Positions 12,242 to 23,448 of a stretch of DNA of 64,000 nt are shown piece after piece. The notes under the pieces are model-generated. The model saw only the letters and a program-made list of their open reading frames with translations, was not told the DNA's origin and did no database searches. Made by a program: the position numbers and the translations under genes. Position 1 is the first letter of the stretch. Each line of letters begins with the position of its first letter. Source of the stretch: Moniliella sp. 'wahieum' (lineage: Eukaryota; Basidiomycota; Moniliellomycetes; Moniliellales; Moniliellaceae); assembly GCA_003971905.1 (NCBI GenBank), contig RSEE01000081.1:62001-126000 (forward strand). The letters run 5' to 3'.

Positions 12242-12272
12242 AGGCCTTAGGCCTTAGGCCGGCCTTAGGCCC
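12242..12272 (+). repeat. Heptad array, AGGCCT+T
   Basis: Three AGGCCT palindromes are joined by T, followed by GGCC. Same architecture as the other heptads, with a GGCC core and a T/A spacer. Confidence 0.85.
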
Positions 12273-12823
12273 CTTCGACCTGATGACGCGGACGCCCCTG
12301 GACGCTCTGTCCTACATATATCGTACGGGGCCCTGCGGTGGCTGGGCGTGCCTGGGCGCCTGGACCCGCATGCACATGCTCTTTAGATCGTAAGAGGTGG
12401 ATGATCGATGAGGCGGATCGAAACCCCAGGTTCTCCGATGCTCACAAGTATTCAATGCTTGCGGTGCAGCCAAGAATTAATGCGACCTGCGCCGCGTCAA
12501 GAACAAAAAAGACCACGAGGCAGGCACGAACGAGCGAGGGAGGATCCCCTGGATCCCCCCACACCTCCCCCGTGTCACATGGAACTCTGGACTCACACTC
12601 TACGCAAGCTATCCCTTAAGGCACAATTGGTAGGCAGTAGGCGCAGGCAGGCTCCAATGCACACCCCACACCCCAGCACCCAACACCCAGATACGCCGAC
12701 ATCGATTCGACAGACTAGGAAAGAAAGCCGAAAGCCGCAAGCCGCAAGCCAAACGCCAAACGCGGGGTGACGGTGACTAGATGACTAGGGAGTGTGCTGT
12801 GGGGCACGACTTGCAGAATCATA

Positions 12824-12906
12824 TCACTAGTCACTTGCGGGATCACTTGTGGGGTCACATGGGTCACATGCATCACATGAGGGGGTTGGGCCAGTGACAC
12901 TAGTGA
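12824..12906 (+). repeat. Mixed ACTAGT / ACATG heptad cluster
   Basis: ATCACTAGTCACTT is followed by GGTCACATGGGTCACATG, CATCACATGAG and ACACTAGTGA. Two different core palindromes occur in one cluster just downstream of the Ser-rich gene's stop. Confidence 0.75.
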
Positions 12907-12912
12907 TAGGGA

Positions 12913-14805
12913 CTAATGAATCGACCAATTCCACTCGGTCCACGCGGGTTCCAGCTGAGCCACAGAGGGGAGGAGGCACTGTTGCCAATCGGGTTTGGGC
13001 GGTGCGCTCCAGCTGGGAGGGACGACGCGGCGGAGGTAGGGGAAGGTGGGTCGGTGGTGGCGGGACTGGTCCTGGCACTGGTTCGGAGGAGGGGGGACGG
13101 GCGCGGGATGCGGGACCCAGGGCCGCAGGGCGGATCCGTCGCCAAATACGTCGTTGAACGGTACGCGAACGAGAGCCGGAAGGAGAGGAAGAACGAGAAC
13201 GAGAACGAGAACGGGAATGGGAATGGGAATGGGACTGAGAAGGAGAATGAGAACGAGAATGAGAATGAGATCGGGAACGGGAACGGGAATGGGAATGGGA
13301 ATGGGAATGGGAAGCAAGTACTGATCCTGATCCTGGTCCTGGCCCTGTTGCTTGGGTTAGTCCTTGGGTTGGGCCTGGGGTTGAGCCTGGACTGTCGCGT
13401 ACCACAGCGACGGGAGGCAAGTGGGGCCAGAGAAGAAAGTAGCGTCGATCTTCAGGGTGGGGAGGGCGACCGAGCAAGTCACGTTCGGCCTGGCTTAGTG
13501 CGCGACGACGTACGTACTCGGCCCCACGCACCACACACTCCAGCTGCGCAACCAGCGATAACTCGTACTGGTACGCGTGCACGCCCAACCCATGGTGAAG
13601 CGTACGTTCGGTCGCGTTGGCGCTGGTCAGCGCGCAGTGGGACGCAGCACGTTTCACCTCCACCTCCACCTCCTTCTCCTCCTTCTCCGCCGCCGCTTCC
13701 ACATTCACTTCCACTTCCATACCTTGCGATCCGGACAACTCGACACTCGGGTGGCAGTTGTCTCGCGGGTAACAGGCGCAACGGGCGAAACGGGCAGAGC
13801 GTGGGGCGACAGCGACAAGCACACAGACGCAGGCTCAATCGCAGTCGCAGTCGCGTCCCTAGAACAGGAAAGGTCAGAGACGAACACCTTATCACTGTTA
13901 CGGGTGCCTTTGCTCCGCCCTCCGGCGCACGGGCACCATCCCGATCATCATCACGATCATCATCACGATGACCATCACGATTGCCATCACGATCACGACC
14001 ACGATCACGATTACGATCCAAGCTGTACTGCCGTGCCCAGAGAGCGGTGATGGGCACACTGTTGGCGGGACGTTCGCGGAGTGGCTCGGGGGAGGCGGAG
14101 GCGGGGGCGAGATGGGAGCCAAACTGGTCCAGGTCCAGGGGAACTCGGACTGAGTTGGGTCGCGGTCGGCTGGACAATCGGCTTGCAAGGCTCACACGTA
14201 GCGGTAGTGGCAGCGCGCGGGTCGTCAGGCGTATGCGGGTCGCGATGGCCACGACCACGATCCCGATCACGAGGTGCACGGTCTGAGACGAAACGTGGCG
14301 CGAGGGGGGGGGAGGGAAGGACGAGAGGAAGGAAGGGTGCTGACAGATTGACTGTGCCCTAGCCCTGGTTTGAACGCCGTCTGGGGCGAGGAGGGGGAGG
14401 GACAAGAACCAGAACCAAAACCAAAACCAAAACCAGAACCGGAACCAGAACCAGAGACAGAGGGGCCACTTTGGACGCTGGTCGCGACGGTGCTGGTGCT
14501 CGAGGTGGTACGATACGAGGCCATGCGCTCCGACATGCGCTCCGACTCGGCCGACGTGGACGTAAACGAACTTTGGCATGCGATGGAAGAGGTGGACGAG
14601 TCCCATAGGCGTGGGGCTAGCGGCGGGCGGATAGCGCGGGCGGAAGAATGTGAGGACACATCCAAGGCCAAGGGCGAGGGGGCGTAGCCCAAGGGAGCCT
14701 CAGAAGAAGAAGAAGGAGAAGGAGAAAGAGAAAGAGAGAGGGAGCCAAACCCGCGGGGGGGGCCGGGGCGGGTGGGGTAGACTCGGTGCTTGCGCGGCGC
14801 TTCAT
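12913..14805 (-). CDS. Ser/Arg/Asp-rich disordered protein, unknown
   Basis: I do not recognise this gene. The start at 14805 opens MKRRASTESTPPAPAPP; after a frame change the N-terminus is Ser-rich ([19 protein letters not shown], then ESERMSERMASYRTTSSTST). The middle has an Arg-Asp repeat (13925-14020) and a Glu/Val-rich helix (EVEVNVEAAAEKEEKEVEVE). The one segment that looks folded is HHGLGVHAYQYELSLVAQLE followed by CVVRGAEYVRRRALSQAERD and HPEDRRYFLLWPHLP. A long Ser-His/Ser-Arg repeat follows (13190-13316). The C-terminus in the best frame ends EPAWTEWNWSIH at 12913. At least four frame changes are needed. Strand and coding nature are supported by the long in-frame hexanucleotide tracts. 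Confidence 0.5.
13190..13316 (-). repeat. Coding hexanucleotide repeat (GAATGG/GAACGA on +)
   Basis: About 20 units of GAATGG, GAACGA and GAATGA (plus strand) encode Ser-His/Ser-Arg dipeptides on the minus strand of the unknown gene. Confidence 0.85.
13925..14020 (-). repeat. Coding repeat (CATCACGAT)n
   Basis: CATCACGAT/CATCATCACGAT units on + encode an Arg-Asp-Asp/Arg-Asp-Gly repeat on the minus strand. Confidence 0.8.
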
Positions 14806-15613
14806 TCTGGCTTGTTGACTGACACAGGAGGGCGAGGGTGCGCTGATGCCGGGACGGGGGCGGAGGATGTAGCGGAGGGAGCACAAAGGGGGGAGAGGGA
14901 GAGATGAGCGAGGCGGGCTACCGCGTCTGCGTCTGTGTGGAGTAGGTGTGGCCGGGTGAGGGGCAGAGGTTTGGAGGGGGGGGGACGGAAGAGGAGGGCA
15001 TGCGGAGGGGAGGGGAGAGGGCAAAGCAAAGCAAAGCAGTGTCCAGGCCAGGGCAACTAGAAGCGAGGACCACAGCGTTGCCCCGCACGCAAAAGGAGGA
15101 GGAGGGGAAAAGGTGGAGGAGGGGACGATGACGGTGTGGGACCAGAGAGGAGAGAGGTGATATTAGGCGTGGACAGGTGGGTGCCGAGACGACTGCCGGC
15201 CATTGGCTCCCTCTTGGCAGACAGCCGCGCGGCCACCGTCGGAGGATCGATGATGGTTGGTCCCGGTTTCCACCATTCTATCGATGGATCGGGGAGATCT
15301 GAATATCTGAATCTGAGGTGAGGATCTCAGTCTGAGATACTGACTAAACGGCTGAGCTCAGCCGCTTAACTGAGCGTCTGAGTCTAACCACTAGTCCCTA
15401 CGCCGTGTACGATCCTACAAGCGTACTCAGTCTGGTACTCCGTGTCGTCAGCGTCCTCAATGTGTAGTCAGTACTCAGTGTACTCGGATTCAAAGTTACT
15501 CCGCACTACGTACTACCCCTTCTGTAGCGCTTTGGAGGCGGGGGCTGGCGTGGCCTGGATGATATGGATGCGGCCGACAGGGTGACATGTGGCGTGCGCC
15601 ATGTGGCGGAAGC

Positions 15614-15648
15614 ATCGATCATTGATCATCGACCATCGATCATCAATC
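15614..15648 (+). repeat. ATCGAT heptad array
   Basis: CATCGATCATTGATCATCG followed by ACCATCGATCATCAATC: TCATCGA heptads with point changes and orientation switches. Confidence 0.8.
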
Positions 15649-16067
15649 CGACGCCGACAGCCCCCTTGGGATCGATGATCCGTCGCTGCCATCCCACATC
15701 CCACACTCAGGAACGACGCCACCAACCCCCGGTGCTCCAGTGCTGCCTGCCTGGCTGCCCCAGATCGCGCCCCATCCGACGGTCGCATCGATGGACGAGC
15801 GTCGCTGCGGCCAATGCCCGATGCGACGGAAGCGAGGCAGAGAGCAGTGCACGGCAGGGCACCCTCCGCTACCCGTCAGGCGTCAGGCGCGGACACTGAG
15901 CGCGTACTGAGCTCAGGACCTCACATTGTCACTGGTGAGGGCCACCGCACTCTGGCTTCTCCACGTGGGTCGATCGGTAGGCGCAGCACAGCACAGCACA
16001 CGCTCAGTACTCGCCGTACTTACCGGTCACTAGGTCCCTAGTCGGACTAGTCGGACTAGTCAGAGGC

Positions 16068-16091
16068 CAGATCTCAGATCTCAGATCTGAG
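16068..16091 (+). repeat. Heptad array, AGATCT+C, three perfect units
   Basis: CAGATCT three times joined by TC, ending in TGAG where the orientation reverses. One of the cleanest examples in the window. Confidence 0.95.
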
Positions 16092-16296
16092 ACCTCATTT
16101 CAGACCCAGGCAATTCCGCATTCTGTATTCCTTCAGAATGGCCTCTTGTGTACATTTGTGTACGAGCCAAGCCACCCCTCTGCTCATCGAGCTCATCGCT
16201 ATGTGCAACGCAGGCACCCAATAGCCCTTTCCGATCCACGCCTCTCCCCGCACCCATTTGGGCAGGCGAGCAGTGTTTCTCTCCTTCGTGCTCTCG

Positions 16297-16316
16297 TCAT
16301 CGATCATCGACCATCG
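16297..16316 (+). repeat. ATCGAT heptad array
   Basis: TCATCGATCATCGACCATCG: three units of the TCATCGA heptad, the last with one substitution. Confidence 0.85.
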
Positions 16317-16530
16317 CGCCACCCTCCACATCCTTCATCGACGCCTGCCCGGTGCGCACTGGCACGCTCGCCAGAGCTTCCGCTTCCGCACGACATCCTC
16401 CCTGTCCCGCTCCACCATCCAATAGTTGTGCCGCTGTTGTGCAAAGTTTTGTATACCTGCAAAGAACGACCGAGGAGTATTTATACCTGTCTTACTCAAA
16501 TACTGCGGGATCTGAAGGCCAGAGACGTCG

Positions 16531-16640
16531 TGACGTCACTCCTCTGAAGGTCAAATTTGTTGCCAACGTCACTACCTGAAACGGTCATCAGATGATACGT
16601 CGTCAACGTCACCCCCCTCTGACGGTCAGATACGTCAGCG
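16531..16640 (+). repeat. Three degenerate 32-40 bp units with CRE-like sites
   Basis: Three imperfect copies begin with ACGTCAC (about 16533, 16565 and 16604), and each contains a CTGA-ACGGTCA-like second half. The first begins with a perfect TGACGTCA (16531-16538), a CREB/ATF-type bZIP palindrome. A TATTTATACC box lies about 50 bases upstream (near 16478). A promoter is a reasonable guess but unproved. Confidence 0.65.
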
Positions 16641-17416
16641 AGGTGTCCATGGGCGGCATCCGACAAATCTGGTCCTCTTAGGCTCGCTCTCCCTATAATG
16701 GGTTACTACAGCTACTACACATACTACTACTCTTCTTTTCGAGCACCATCGAATGTTGTGCAAGCGTTTTTGAGGGTATACTGTTTTGCGTTGCGATGAG
16801 TCAATATGGATTTGTGGGCTCGCCATTGAGACGTCTTGGAAATGTATAAGCGCGAAATCACTCAGTCCCAGAATCGTCTGTGCGGTCGTCGTCATCGCCG
16901 TCTGCACCCTCTGCACCAAGAGAGGTTGACTGCAGTGCCTTCATTGTCCCCTGGCGAACATGCGACAGAATTCGATAATTCTTACCCAGTGTGGCAGGGG
17001 CGTGACATTGTGCGTCGCTTGCGCTGTCTTGATCGTCATCTACTGTATCATTTGCCTACGCGTTTTCCTCATCAGCTGCCGCTGAACGGCCAAAAATCAG
17101 CTTTGCATCGGGCTGCAGGCGGTCATAGTGACCGGAAATGGGGCTGAACACACATTGACATTGGAATGGGGCGAGATGGTGCGGATCGAGAGGGTATGTA
17201 CGATGATGGTTGGGCCGTCGGGGGTCGAATAGAGCAAAAGCCAATTCGACAAGGAAGCCAAGTGCAAGATGCGCACTCAACAACCTCTCCGGACGAACAG
17301 CACACACATCTTGGAGATGACAAAAAACTGGTATAGTGCAAATAATAGCCAGGGCCGGTTGGGTTTGGGACCGATGGTGTCATGATAATCAACCCCATCC
17401 CTCTAGAAATACGCAT
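16641..17416 (-). pseudogene. Unclassified ORF fragments in a lower-GC island
   Basis: Base composition drops visibly here compared with the flanks. On the minus strand one frame opens at 17416 (MRISRGMGLIIMTPS) and carries a dense cysteine cluster, CVCCSSGEVVECASCTWLPC followed by RIGFC. Another frame gives SPISGHYDRLQPDAKLIFG and an acidic stretch (DDDQDSASDAQ). The pieces look like coding sequence but no single open frame joins them, and I cannot assign a family. The cysteine spacing is loosely reminiscent of zinc clusters in PHD-type or transposon-associated proteins. This could be a decayed mobile-element gene, a decayed host gene or a gene with several introns. Confidence 0.3.
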
Positions 17417-17615
17417 GTTTTCTCGGGGTCAGGTAAGGTAGTATCCTCTCACCGCTGCGCTCTCAGAGTGTTCAGTGCTTGGTCCGCTTCTAGCTACCAG
17501 GAAGCTTTTCTTTCGAGGACTTCCCGTAACACGGGCGGTCATGAAAAATGAATATGTTGCTTCGGCCAACCAAATCAGCCAAAAATGAATTACCCCTCCC
17601 GAAGGAGGTTTGGAT

Positions 17616-17712
17616 ACTTTGGCCACATGAGGCTAAGGGTTATGGCCACATGCGGTCAAGGGCTTTGGCCATATGCTTTCAAGCGCTTATCCCAAATGCG
17701 CAAACGCTTAAC
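17616..17712 (+). repeat. Four degenerate ~25-bp units (TTTGGCCACATG...)
   Basis: Units start TTTGGCCACATGAGG, TATGGCCACATGCGG, TTTGGCCATATGCTT and TATCCCAAATGCGCA, each ending near AAGGGTTA or AAGCGCTTA. They mark the right side of the lower-GC island. Confidence 0.65.
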
Positions 17713-17719
17713 TGTTGAT

Positions 17720-20438
17720 TGGATGTGTGCTTGTATCGGCTCTCTAACCGGCTGGTTGGGGCTCGCATCAGTGCAGAAAACTAGTAGAAATTTACAGGCA
17801 GGGCATCACTAAGGTATAGAATGCATTCTAAAGTCACTATGAAGCGATTACACGGCAACCACGGTTAGATGCGAAGTAGGACGGAAGTCCCACAACGTAA
17901 TAGTTCAGTGAGCTGCACAGCAAGTGGCAGGTTAGTGTTAGGGGAGCGCGCACTAGGGAGGAGCTGGCCAAGTCAGCAGCAGCATACAGACAGTTAGCGA
18001 GAGACATAGAAGTTGTGCGACGGACTCACGGGTCAAGCGGTCAAGTCAGCCAGTAGCAGGGACAAGCGGTATGAAGTCGGAATGTACACGGGTAGGGAGG
18101 ACGAGGTCAGGAACAGCGTCGGCATATGACAGATGGGACGTACGATGGCGAAACAGGTCATATGAGTCGAGGCGAACAAAGCGAGACGACCCAACTGTGA
18201 GATTAGATTCCGTGCATCCAGCAGCTGAGATACCGTGTCAGTGGCAGGACAACTCCAAGATCGAAGGACGGAGGATGTACGCTGGCAAAAGGTAGACTAG
18301 CCAAGTGAGAGGACCACAGACGAGGCAAACCATGCGAGCGACACAGCCAAAGTGAGCAGACGGACAAGGGTGGTCCGAAGTCGAGAGAAACGGTGCATAC
18401 ATATCGCGCATGCGACCCACATGGTCAGCAGAAGTGACGGGAATGTTGCGAAAGCGGGTATGTACGAAGGCGCTGCGGACCATATGAAACGAGGACAAGA
18501 TGGCCCGCGAGGGGGAGTCTGTGTATGCAGGCGGCAGGGCCAGGTAAGCAAGAGAGCGCTGGCGGGAAAGAGAACACGTACGACAGAAGCAATGCACGGA
18601 CAGTGAAAGGGAGAGGCGGTGTGATGGTGCAGGGGGGGTGTCCAACAGCGGTACAGACGACGAGGAGGACGGAGTGTGACGGGAGAGGGAATGGATACGT
18701 ACGGCTGCAATGCAGACCAGGCGCCGAGGGCTGGGGGCGGGACGAGGAAAGCGGGCAGTAAGCAGTGCAGGCATCAGCGATGGTGATCTTGGTGGCCAAG
18801 GGAAGAAAAGGGTACTATTGCGCTGTGGCACAGAACACTCTGCAATCTGCTGGCTGAAGAGAGCGGATACCAGTTGCTACGGGGGCAATGAGAGGGGCGA
18901 CGGTGAGGAGACATGATGCAACCACAGAGCAGCAGGAGATTAAAGGGGCTCTCTCAGTGGGAAGCACCAGACCACAGACCCGCTTGGCAGAGTACATTGA
19001 CTAACCAAGCGTGAGCCCAAGTGACTCTCTCTGTGCGAAGCACTACAGCGCAGGCTACTCGAATAGAGGCAGGCGCCCGAGTGTTGAGCCACCTCCACTT
19101 CCTTATTGTCACTACCGTCTTTCGGCTTCTTTCGCTATGTGCCTCCTACCTACAAAACCTTCTAACCCCGCCTCTTTTCTCACCTCTCGGGTCCACTTTG
19201 CCCTTGACCCTTGCCTCGTCTCTCGCCTCGTCCCTCTCGCGCATGGTCCCCTTTCTCGCCTTTGGCTCGTTTCCCTCTTTGCTGTAACCCTCTTGGTCTC
19301 CCCTTGTTCCCCTTCTCTTCTATAAAACCTGCCTATTCTTAGATCCAATGATGATGGCCCAAGCCGCGACCATTCTTTCTCCTTCACCCTTCTTCTAGCC
19401 CCCCCACTTCTAGAAGAACACCTTTCGATCCGCTCACTTGCCCTCCCCCCACCCCCACAGTACGATTGCATCACTCTCGAAGACCATCCGGACTACAGAT
19501 CTCATCAGTATACTCCTTCATGGAAGAGGGAAGATGGCTTATAATAGCCTCTGTAACTCACGTGCAATGCCATCCACCACCCACGGTCTGCTCTTCTGTT
19601 TCGGATGGTACCCTGGCCTGGAAATGGGGGGGCGTGGACAGGGCGGGGGAGCAGGTAAAGCGCAGGGGCAGCGTGAGCAGGGAGGGGTGTGGGTGTGTTG
19701 TAAATGGGAGGGGCCACGCCACGTGACCTGCGCGTGCGACAGCGAAGGCTGGCAGACTAAGTATTTGAAGTGTGGTGCCGGTGATTGGCTCGTGGGTGAC
19801 CGGTGATTGCACATTTCAAGTGCCACGCCAAGCTGAGCGGCAAGCAAGCTGCATGGGCGGGGCAGGGCACTAGGCCACCCTGCGCTCACCCCAGCGCGGC
19901 ACCACCCCCACGAGGACTGGCACCAGGCGGGGGCCCCTGCCCGACACTGGCGCACTGCGTGGACGGCCGACGTGGCTGGCGCGTGCGCAGGGGCAGTGTG
20001 GTGTGTCTCTGCTGCCCCGTGCGGCTCGGCTGGCGGTGGCGGGCAGAAGCACGGGGGCAGCGAGACGATGCCAGCGGGAGCGGAGCGGCGCGGTGCCCAA
20101 CGCCAACGCGTCAACATCGGTGGCTGGCGCGCTGCTGGGCAGCCTGGCTGCTGCCTTGCTCCTGGCTGCTCCTCCTCCTGCTCGGCTGGTCGAACACCAC
20201 CACCTCATCCCTTCCCCCACTCCCACTCCCACCCCCACCTCCACTTCCTCCTTTCCCGCCCAGCCTCCCCTCCCGATACCCCTCCCTGCTTGCCCCCCTC
20301 TCCCTTCTGCTCCTCTGCGAGGACATTGTTTGCTGCATCGACTGCGTCGACCTCCCCTTGAAGCCCGAGCCACCCTTCTCCCGCCCTTCTTCCGCCTGCC
20401 TGCCTGTCTACCTGTCTACCCTTGTCTCTCGCTCCGCC
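17720..20438. other. Intergenic, no gene recognised
   Basis: 17830-19000 is purine-rich on +, with only motif-free open frames. 19070-19460 is strongly pyrimidine-rich and has a TATA-like TCTATAAAACC near 19320. A heat-shock-element-like TTCTAGAAGAAC sits near 19410. The last part (19860-20438) is very GC-rich and probably the promoter/5' UTR of the Gln-rich gene. Confidence 0.6.
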
Positions 20439-21350
20439 ATGCACCCTACTTTGACCGAACGCCCTACCCGGCGCTCTCTGACCGCGCCGCCCTCCTCTCC
20501 ACCCTCCGCACCGGCGGTGTGGCCGCTGCCACGCCCTCCGCTGCCCCCACCGGCGCCGCTGCGTCCCAGCTGCCTCCCCTCCATCTGGGTCAGGGCCCCG
20601 ATGTATCTCTCCAGCACATCCAGCTGTCCCAGGCCCAGGCCCAGGCTCAGGCCCAGGCTCACGCACTCCATCTGCAGAACCCCGCATCGCTGCTGACCCA
20701 GCAGCTTGCTGCTCAGCAGCAGCAGCAGCAAGCCGAGCTCGCCCGCCTCCTTGTGCTCCAGCAGCAACACCAGCTCCAGCAACTGCAGCAGCAGCAGCAG
20801 CTCTTGCTGCTCCAGGCGCTGCAGCCCAGGCCGTGCAACAAGCCCAAACTGTCCAGCAGGCCCAAGCCGTGCATCAAGCACACCAACAGCACCAGCACGG
20901 CCTTCACCCGCTCGGCTATGCGCCTGCGTCCGACGTACCGGGCCAGCGGCACTCGTGGGCGCCTGAACCGCGTCGGTCCAGCGCACGCTTCTCCCCACTT
21001 CGACCGGCCGGCCACGTCGACCTTGGCCTTGGCTCCTGCCGCGCCGCAGCGGCCCGTGTCAACGGCCAACTTGGCCTCGAGCTGGCGCTCGGGCCAACGC
21101 TCCCCCCCGGCCGCGGCCCCGCCGAGCATTGTGATTGATGATATCTCCCAACTCTCCCTGGGAGGCGAGGAAGTGCCCGCTGCAGCTACCGCGCGCGGCG
21201 GGTCAAGGACCGGGAAGGTGGACCGATTCGTATGCCCCGTGGCCCCCCACCGATCCCGCCGAACTGCAAGCCTCCAACTTTCTTGCCCGCGCCAATACCA
21301 AGGTCCGCCGGGACGCCATTCGTGTTTTGGCTTCGGGACGGCACTCTTAG
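20439..21350 (+). CDS. Gln-rich protein, unknown
   Basis: I do not recognise the family. From 20439 (ATGCACCC) the frame must change once in the CCC run to read YFDRTPYPALSDRAALLSTL. The protein continues with Ala/Pro-rich sequence and a Gln-Ala/poly-Gln/Leu-Gln core (about 20626-20870). A patch SIVIDDISQLSLGGEE follows, and the C-terminus is PAELQASNFLARANTKVRRD then AIRVLASGRHS before the stop at 21348-21350. At least three frame changes are needed. Poly-Gln with a short conserved-looking tail would suit a transcriptional or RNA-binding cofactor, but that is only inference. A pyrimidine tract begins about 75 bases downstream of the stop. Confidence 0.55.
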
Positions 21351-21424
21351 GTCCAAGCCCTAGACTGGGTGACTACCTACACCTATCTACCTTGGAGTTG
21401 CTCGTTCCCACAATGGCTCCGCAT

Positions 21425-21560
21425 TCGTTTTTTTTCTTCTTCTTTTCTTTCCTTGCTGTCTCTTTCTCTCTTTTTCTTTTTCTTTCTTTTTGTCTTTCTT
21501 CCCTTTTTTGTCTTTCGTTTCGTTCTTTGTCTTTCTCAGACCCCTCCTGCTTCCTTTCCA
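21425..21560 (+). repeat. Long T-rich polypyrimidine tract
   Basis: Roughly 135 bases consist almost only of T and C (TTTTCTTTC-type) just after the Gln-rich gene. It probably lies in the 3' UTR or terminator region. The rest of the gap to 22545 shows no gene. Confidence 0.85.
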
Positions 21561-22100
21561 CTCCTACTTTGTCATTCGCTTTCGGGGGGGAGGGGGGGCG
21601 TATTTCCTTGTTCTGTTCTTGTTCTTGGCCTTTTATCTCTTGTGCATCCTGTTCCCGTTCCTGTTGTTGGGGCCCTGCTGCGCTGAGCCGGTCCTTGGAC
21701 CACCCCTTTCCTCCCTTTCTGGTCTTGTCCCGTTCCTTGGCCGCACCTGGACACTGCGCCCCAGCTCCCAGCCCCAGCTTCAGACCCTAGCAAACCCCGC
21801 ACGACAGCCTGGAATGCCCTTGGTTTCAATGGCCTGCCCTGGCGCCGCCCTGTCGTCATCCACTCCCCAATCCCCCATCTCCAAACTCCACTCTCCAATT
21901 CTCAAAAACCCAGTCCCCCATCTTCCCATCTACTAAACAAACTGAAACTGACCAACTGCATCCCGTTGTACCTATCTTTGTTTTGGTTGCGGTTGTCTAG
22001 TCCCATACCGTTTCGTCTCATCGATCTCATCTCAGATGTCAGATATCCTGTTGTGGCACCCCACTCGTTTCGTCTTCCCCTTCTCCCTCCCTCCCTTTCT

Positions 22101-22128
22101 CTTGCGTCTTGCGTCTTGCGTCTTGCGT
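22101..22128 (+). repeat. Heptad array, four perfect CTTGCGT units
   Basis: Four identical 7-bp units upstream of the Cwf18-like gene. Period 7 as in the palindromic arrays, but the unit is not palindromic. Confidence 0.95.
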
Positions 22129-22545
22129 CTCCTGTAGCCACGCTGGTGTCCTACCGTCCTTAGCAAATGACAAGCACGCAGGAAGGCAATGCTGTTGTGC
22201 TTTGCTTTAAAAGATAGTCCCGGCGTTTGAGGGGGTTGTATTGCCGAGAGTGAGAACGAAGTAACTTGCCGAAGGCCTGTGCTCTCGATGGCGTTAATTA
22301 GACCTTGGGCTTTGGGCGAAACGGCGAAGGACAAGGACCCAAACCAGAAAAATAAATACCAAATGGCATGCCCAGGGCGGAACGCCGGGGGGCAGGCAAG
22401 GCGGAATTCCATCGGCTGGAACCAATCAAGGGATCTGGCGAGGCGACTAAGATCTCAATTGAGGATTGAGGCCGGAGGGAGTACTGGCCTGGACGCGACG
22501 GCTGGAGCGGGGAGACAAAGTTGCTTGCCACCAGCCAACTTGACC

Positions 22546-23448
22546 ATGGCAGCGCCAACCTCGCATGTGTCGATGGAGACAGTCGCTTCGGAGCGGCGGA
22601 CCGCGCTTCTGGCCCTGCGCAAGCACAAACTCGATGAGGAAGCGGGTAAGGTGCCGGTGGGTCAGAGCGAGGTGATTGACGCGCTGGTCCAGCGCTGTTT
22701 CCGCTCGTTTGATCCCAAGACGCGCCAGATGCGTCGGACGGGCGTGGCAGAGGGCGTGGAGGATACAGTGGAGATGGGTACGTTGCACTACGCTATGCTA
22801 CTGTTTGGGTTGGTTTGGGGGTTGGGTTGGGTTTGCATGGTGGGATGCAGGCAACGGAAGCTAACCTTGTTTGGTGGACACTTACTAGCTGTCGATGGCC
22901 TGCAAGCCAGTGTGCTGGCCTTGGACGAGGTGAAGCGAGGTGAAGATATTGTATGTGCACTCTCTTGGTGATGTGTGCCGGCACGTACCAACTCATTTCC
23001 CAGTGTGGATCAAGATCACTGACCCCATCTCCCCATCGCAGGACTTGCTCAACATTGCGCCCCAGCGACCCAACTGGGACTTGAAACGCGACCTCAAGAA
23101 GCGTCTGGCCAAATTGGAGAGGAGACCAAGAGGCGATCAACACCTTGATTCGTACGTGCTTCCATCCTTCTCCCCATCCCCCTATCCCCCTAGCATCCTA
23201 GCCTTCTAGCCTCCTATCCCCATATCCCTTTGCCTGTTCCACAACGTGGACTTGCTCCCGCTTCTCTCTTTCAACACGACGACCGAACTAACTTAGGTAC
23301 TGGCAGGTCGGCGCATCGGAGGCCAAGGTGCCACGGGCACAGTCGACACGGCCCTTGCCCATCTCGCGCGGACGAGCCAGCAGAAGAGAGGAGAGACTCG
23401 GACGAGGGCGAACAAGAGCAGCGAGAGGAGCAAACGGAATACTACTAA
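22546..23448 (+). CDS. CWF18: Cwf18/CCDC12-like pre-mRNA splicing factor
   Basis: CCDC12/Cwf18 is a small component of the activated spliceosome (Prp19-associated). Exon 1 (22546-22777) opens MAAPTSHVSMETVASERRTA and includes ALLALRKHKLDEEAG and CFRSFDPKTRQMRRTGVAEG. An intron runs 22778-22888 (GTACGT...TAG). Exon 2 (22889-22950) includes ASVLALDEVKRGEDI; a second intron runs 22951-23041. Exon 3 starts at 23042 with DLLNIAPQRPNWDLKRDLKK then RLAKLERR, the family's hallmark (LLNLAPRKPDWDLKRD type). One frame change occurs in the GAGGAGACC region (near 23118). A third intron with a GTACGT donor near 23153 ends with TAG near 23296. The last exon ends DSDEGEQEQREEQTEYY at 23448. Confidence 0.8.

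Larger units (their letters stand above)
14806..16480. other. Intergenic, tandem arrays but no gene
   Basis: This stretch includes the likely promoter of the Ser-rich gene (purine-rich 14980-15130, with an AAAGC run near 15025). Farther out are arrays of AGTACT (15420-15485), ATCGAT (15614-15648, 16297-16316), CAGC (near 15985) and AGATCT (16068-16091). Open frames lack recognisable motifs. Confidence 0.65.

Noticed and set aside
16641-17416. Assignment of the lower-GC island to a named transposon or virus-like family
   Set aside because: No transposase, reverse transcriptase, integrase or capsid motif and no terminal repeats could be seen; the cysteine cluster alone is not enough.
18238-18831. 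A 197-codon minus-strand open frame
   Set aside because: It has no ATG at its left edge (it begins with GTG), no conserved motif, and sits in CT-rich (minus strand) DNA where open frames arise easily.
19401-19421. Heat-shock element TTCTAGAAGAAC as proof of a heat-shock gene
   Set aside because: The site is real in sequence, but no gene starts nearby that would use it, and such 12-base matches occur by chance.
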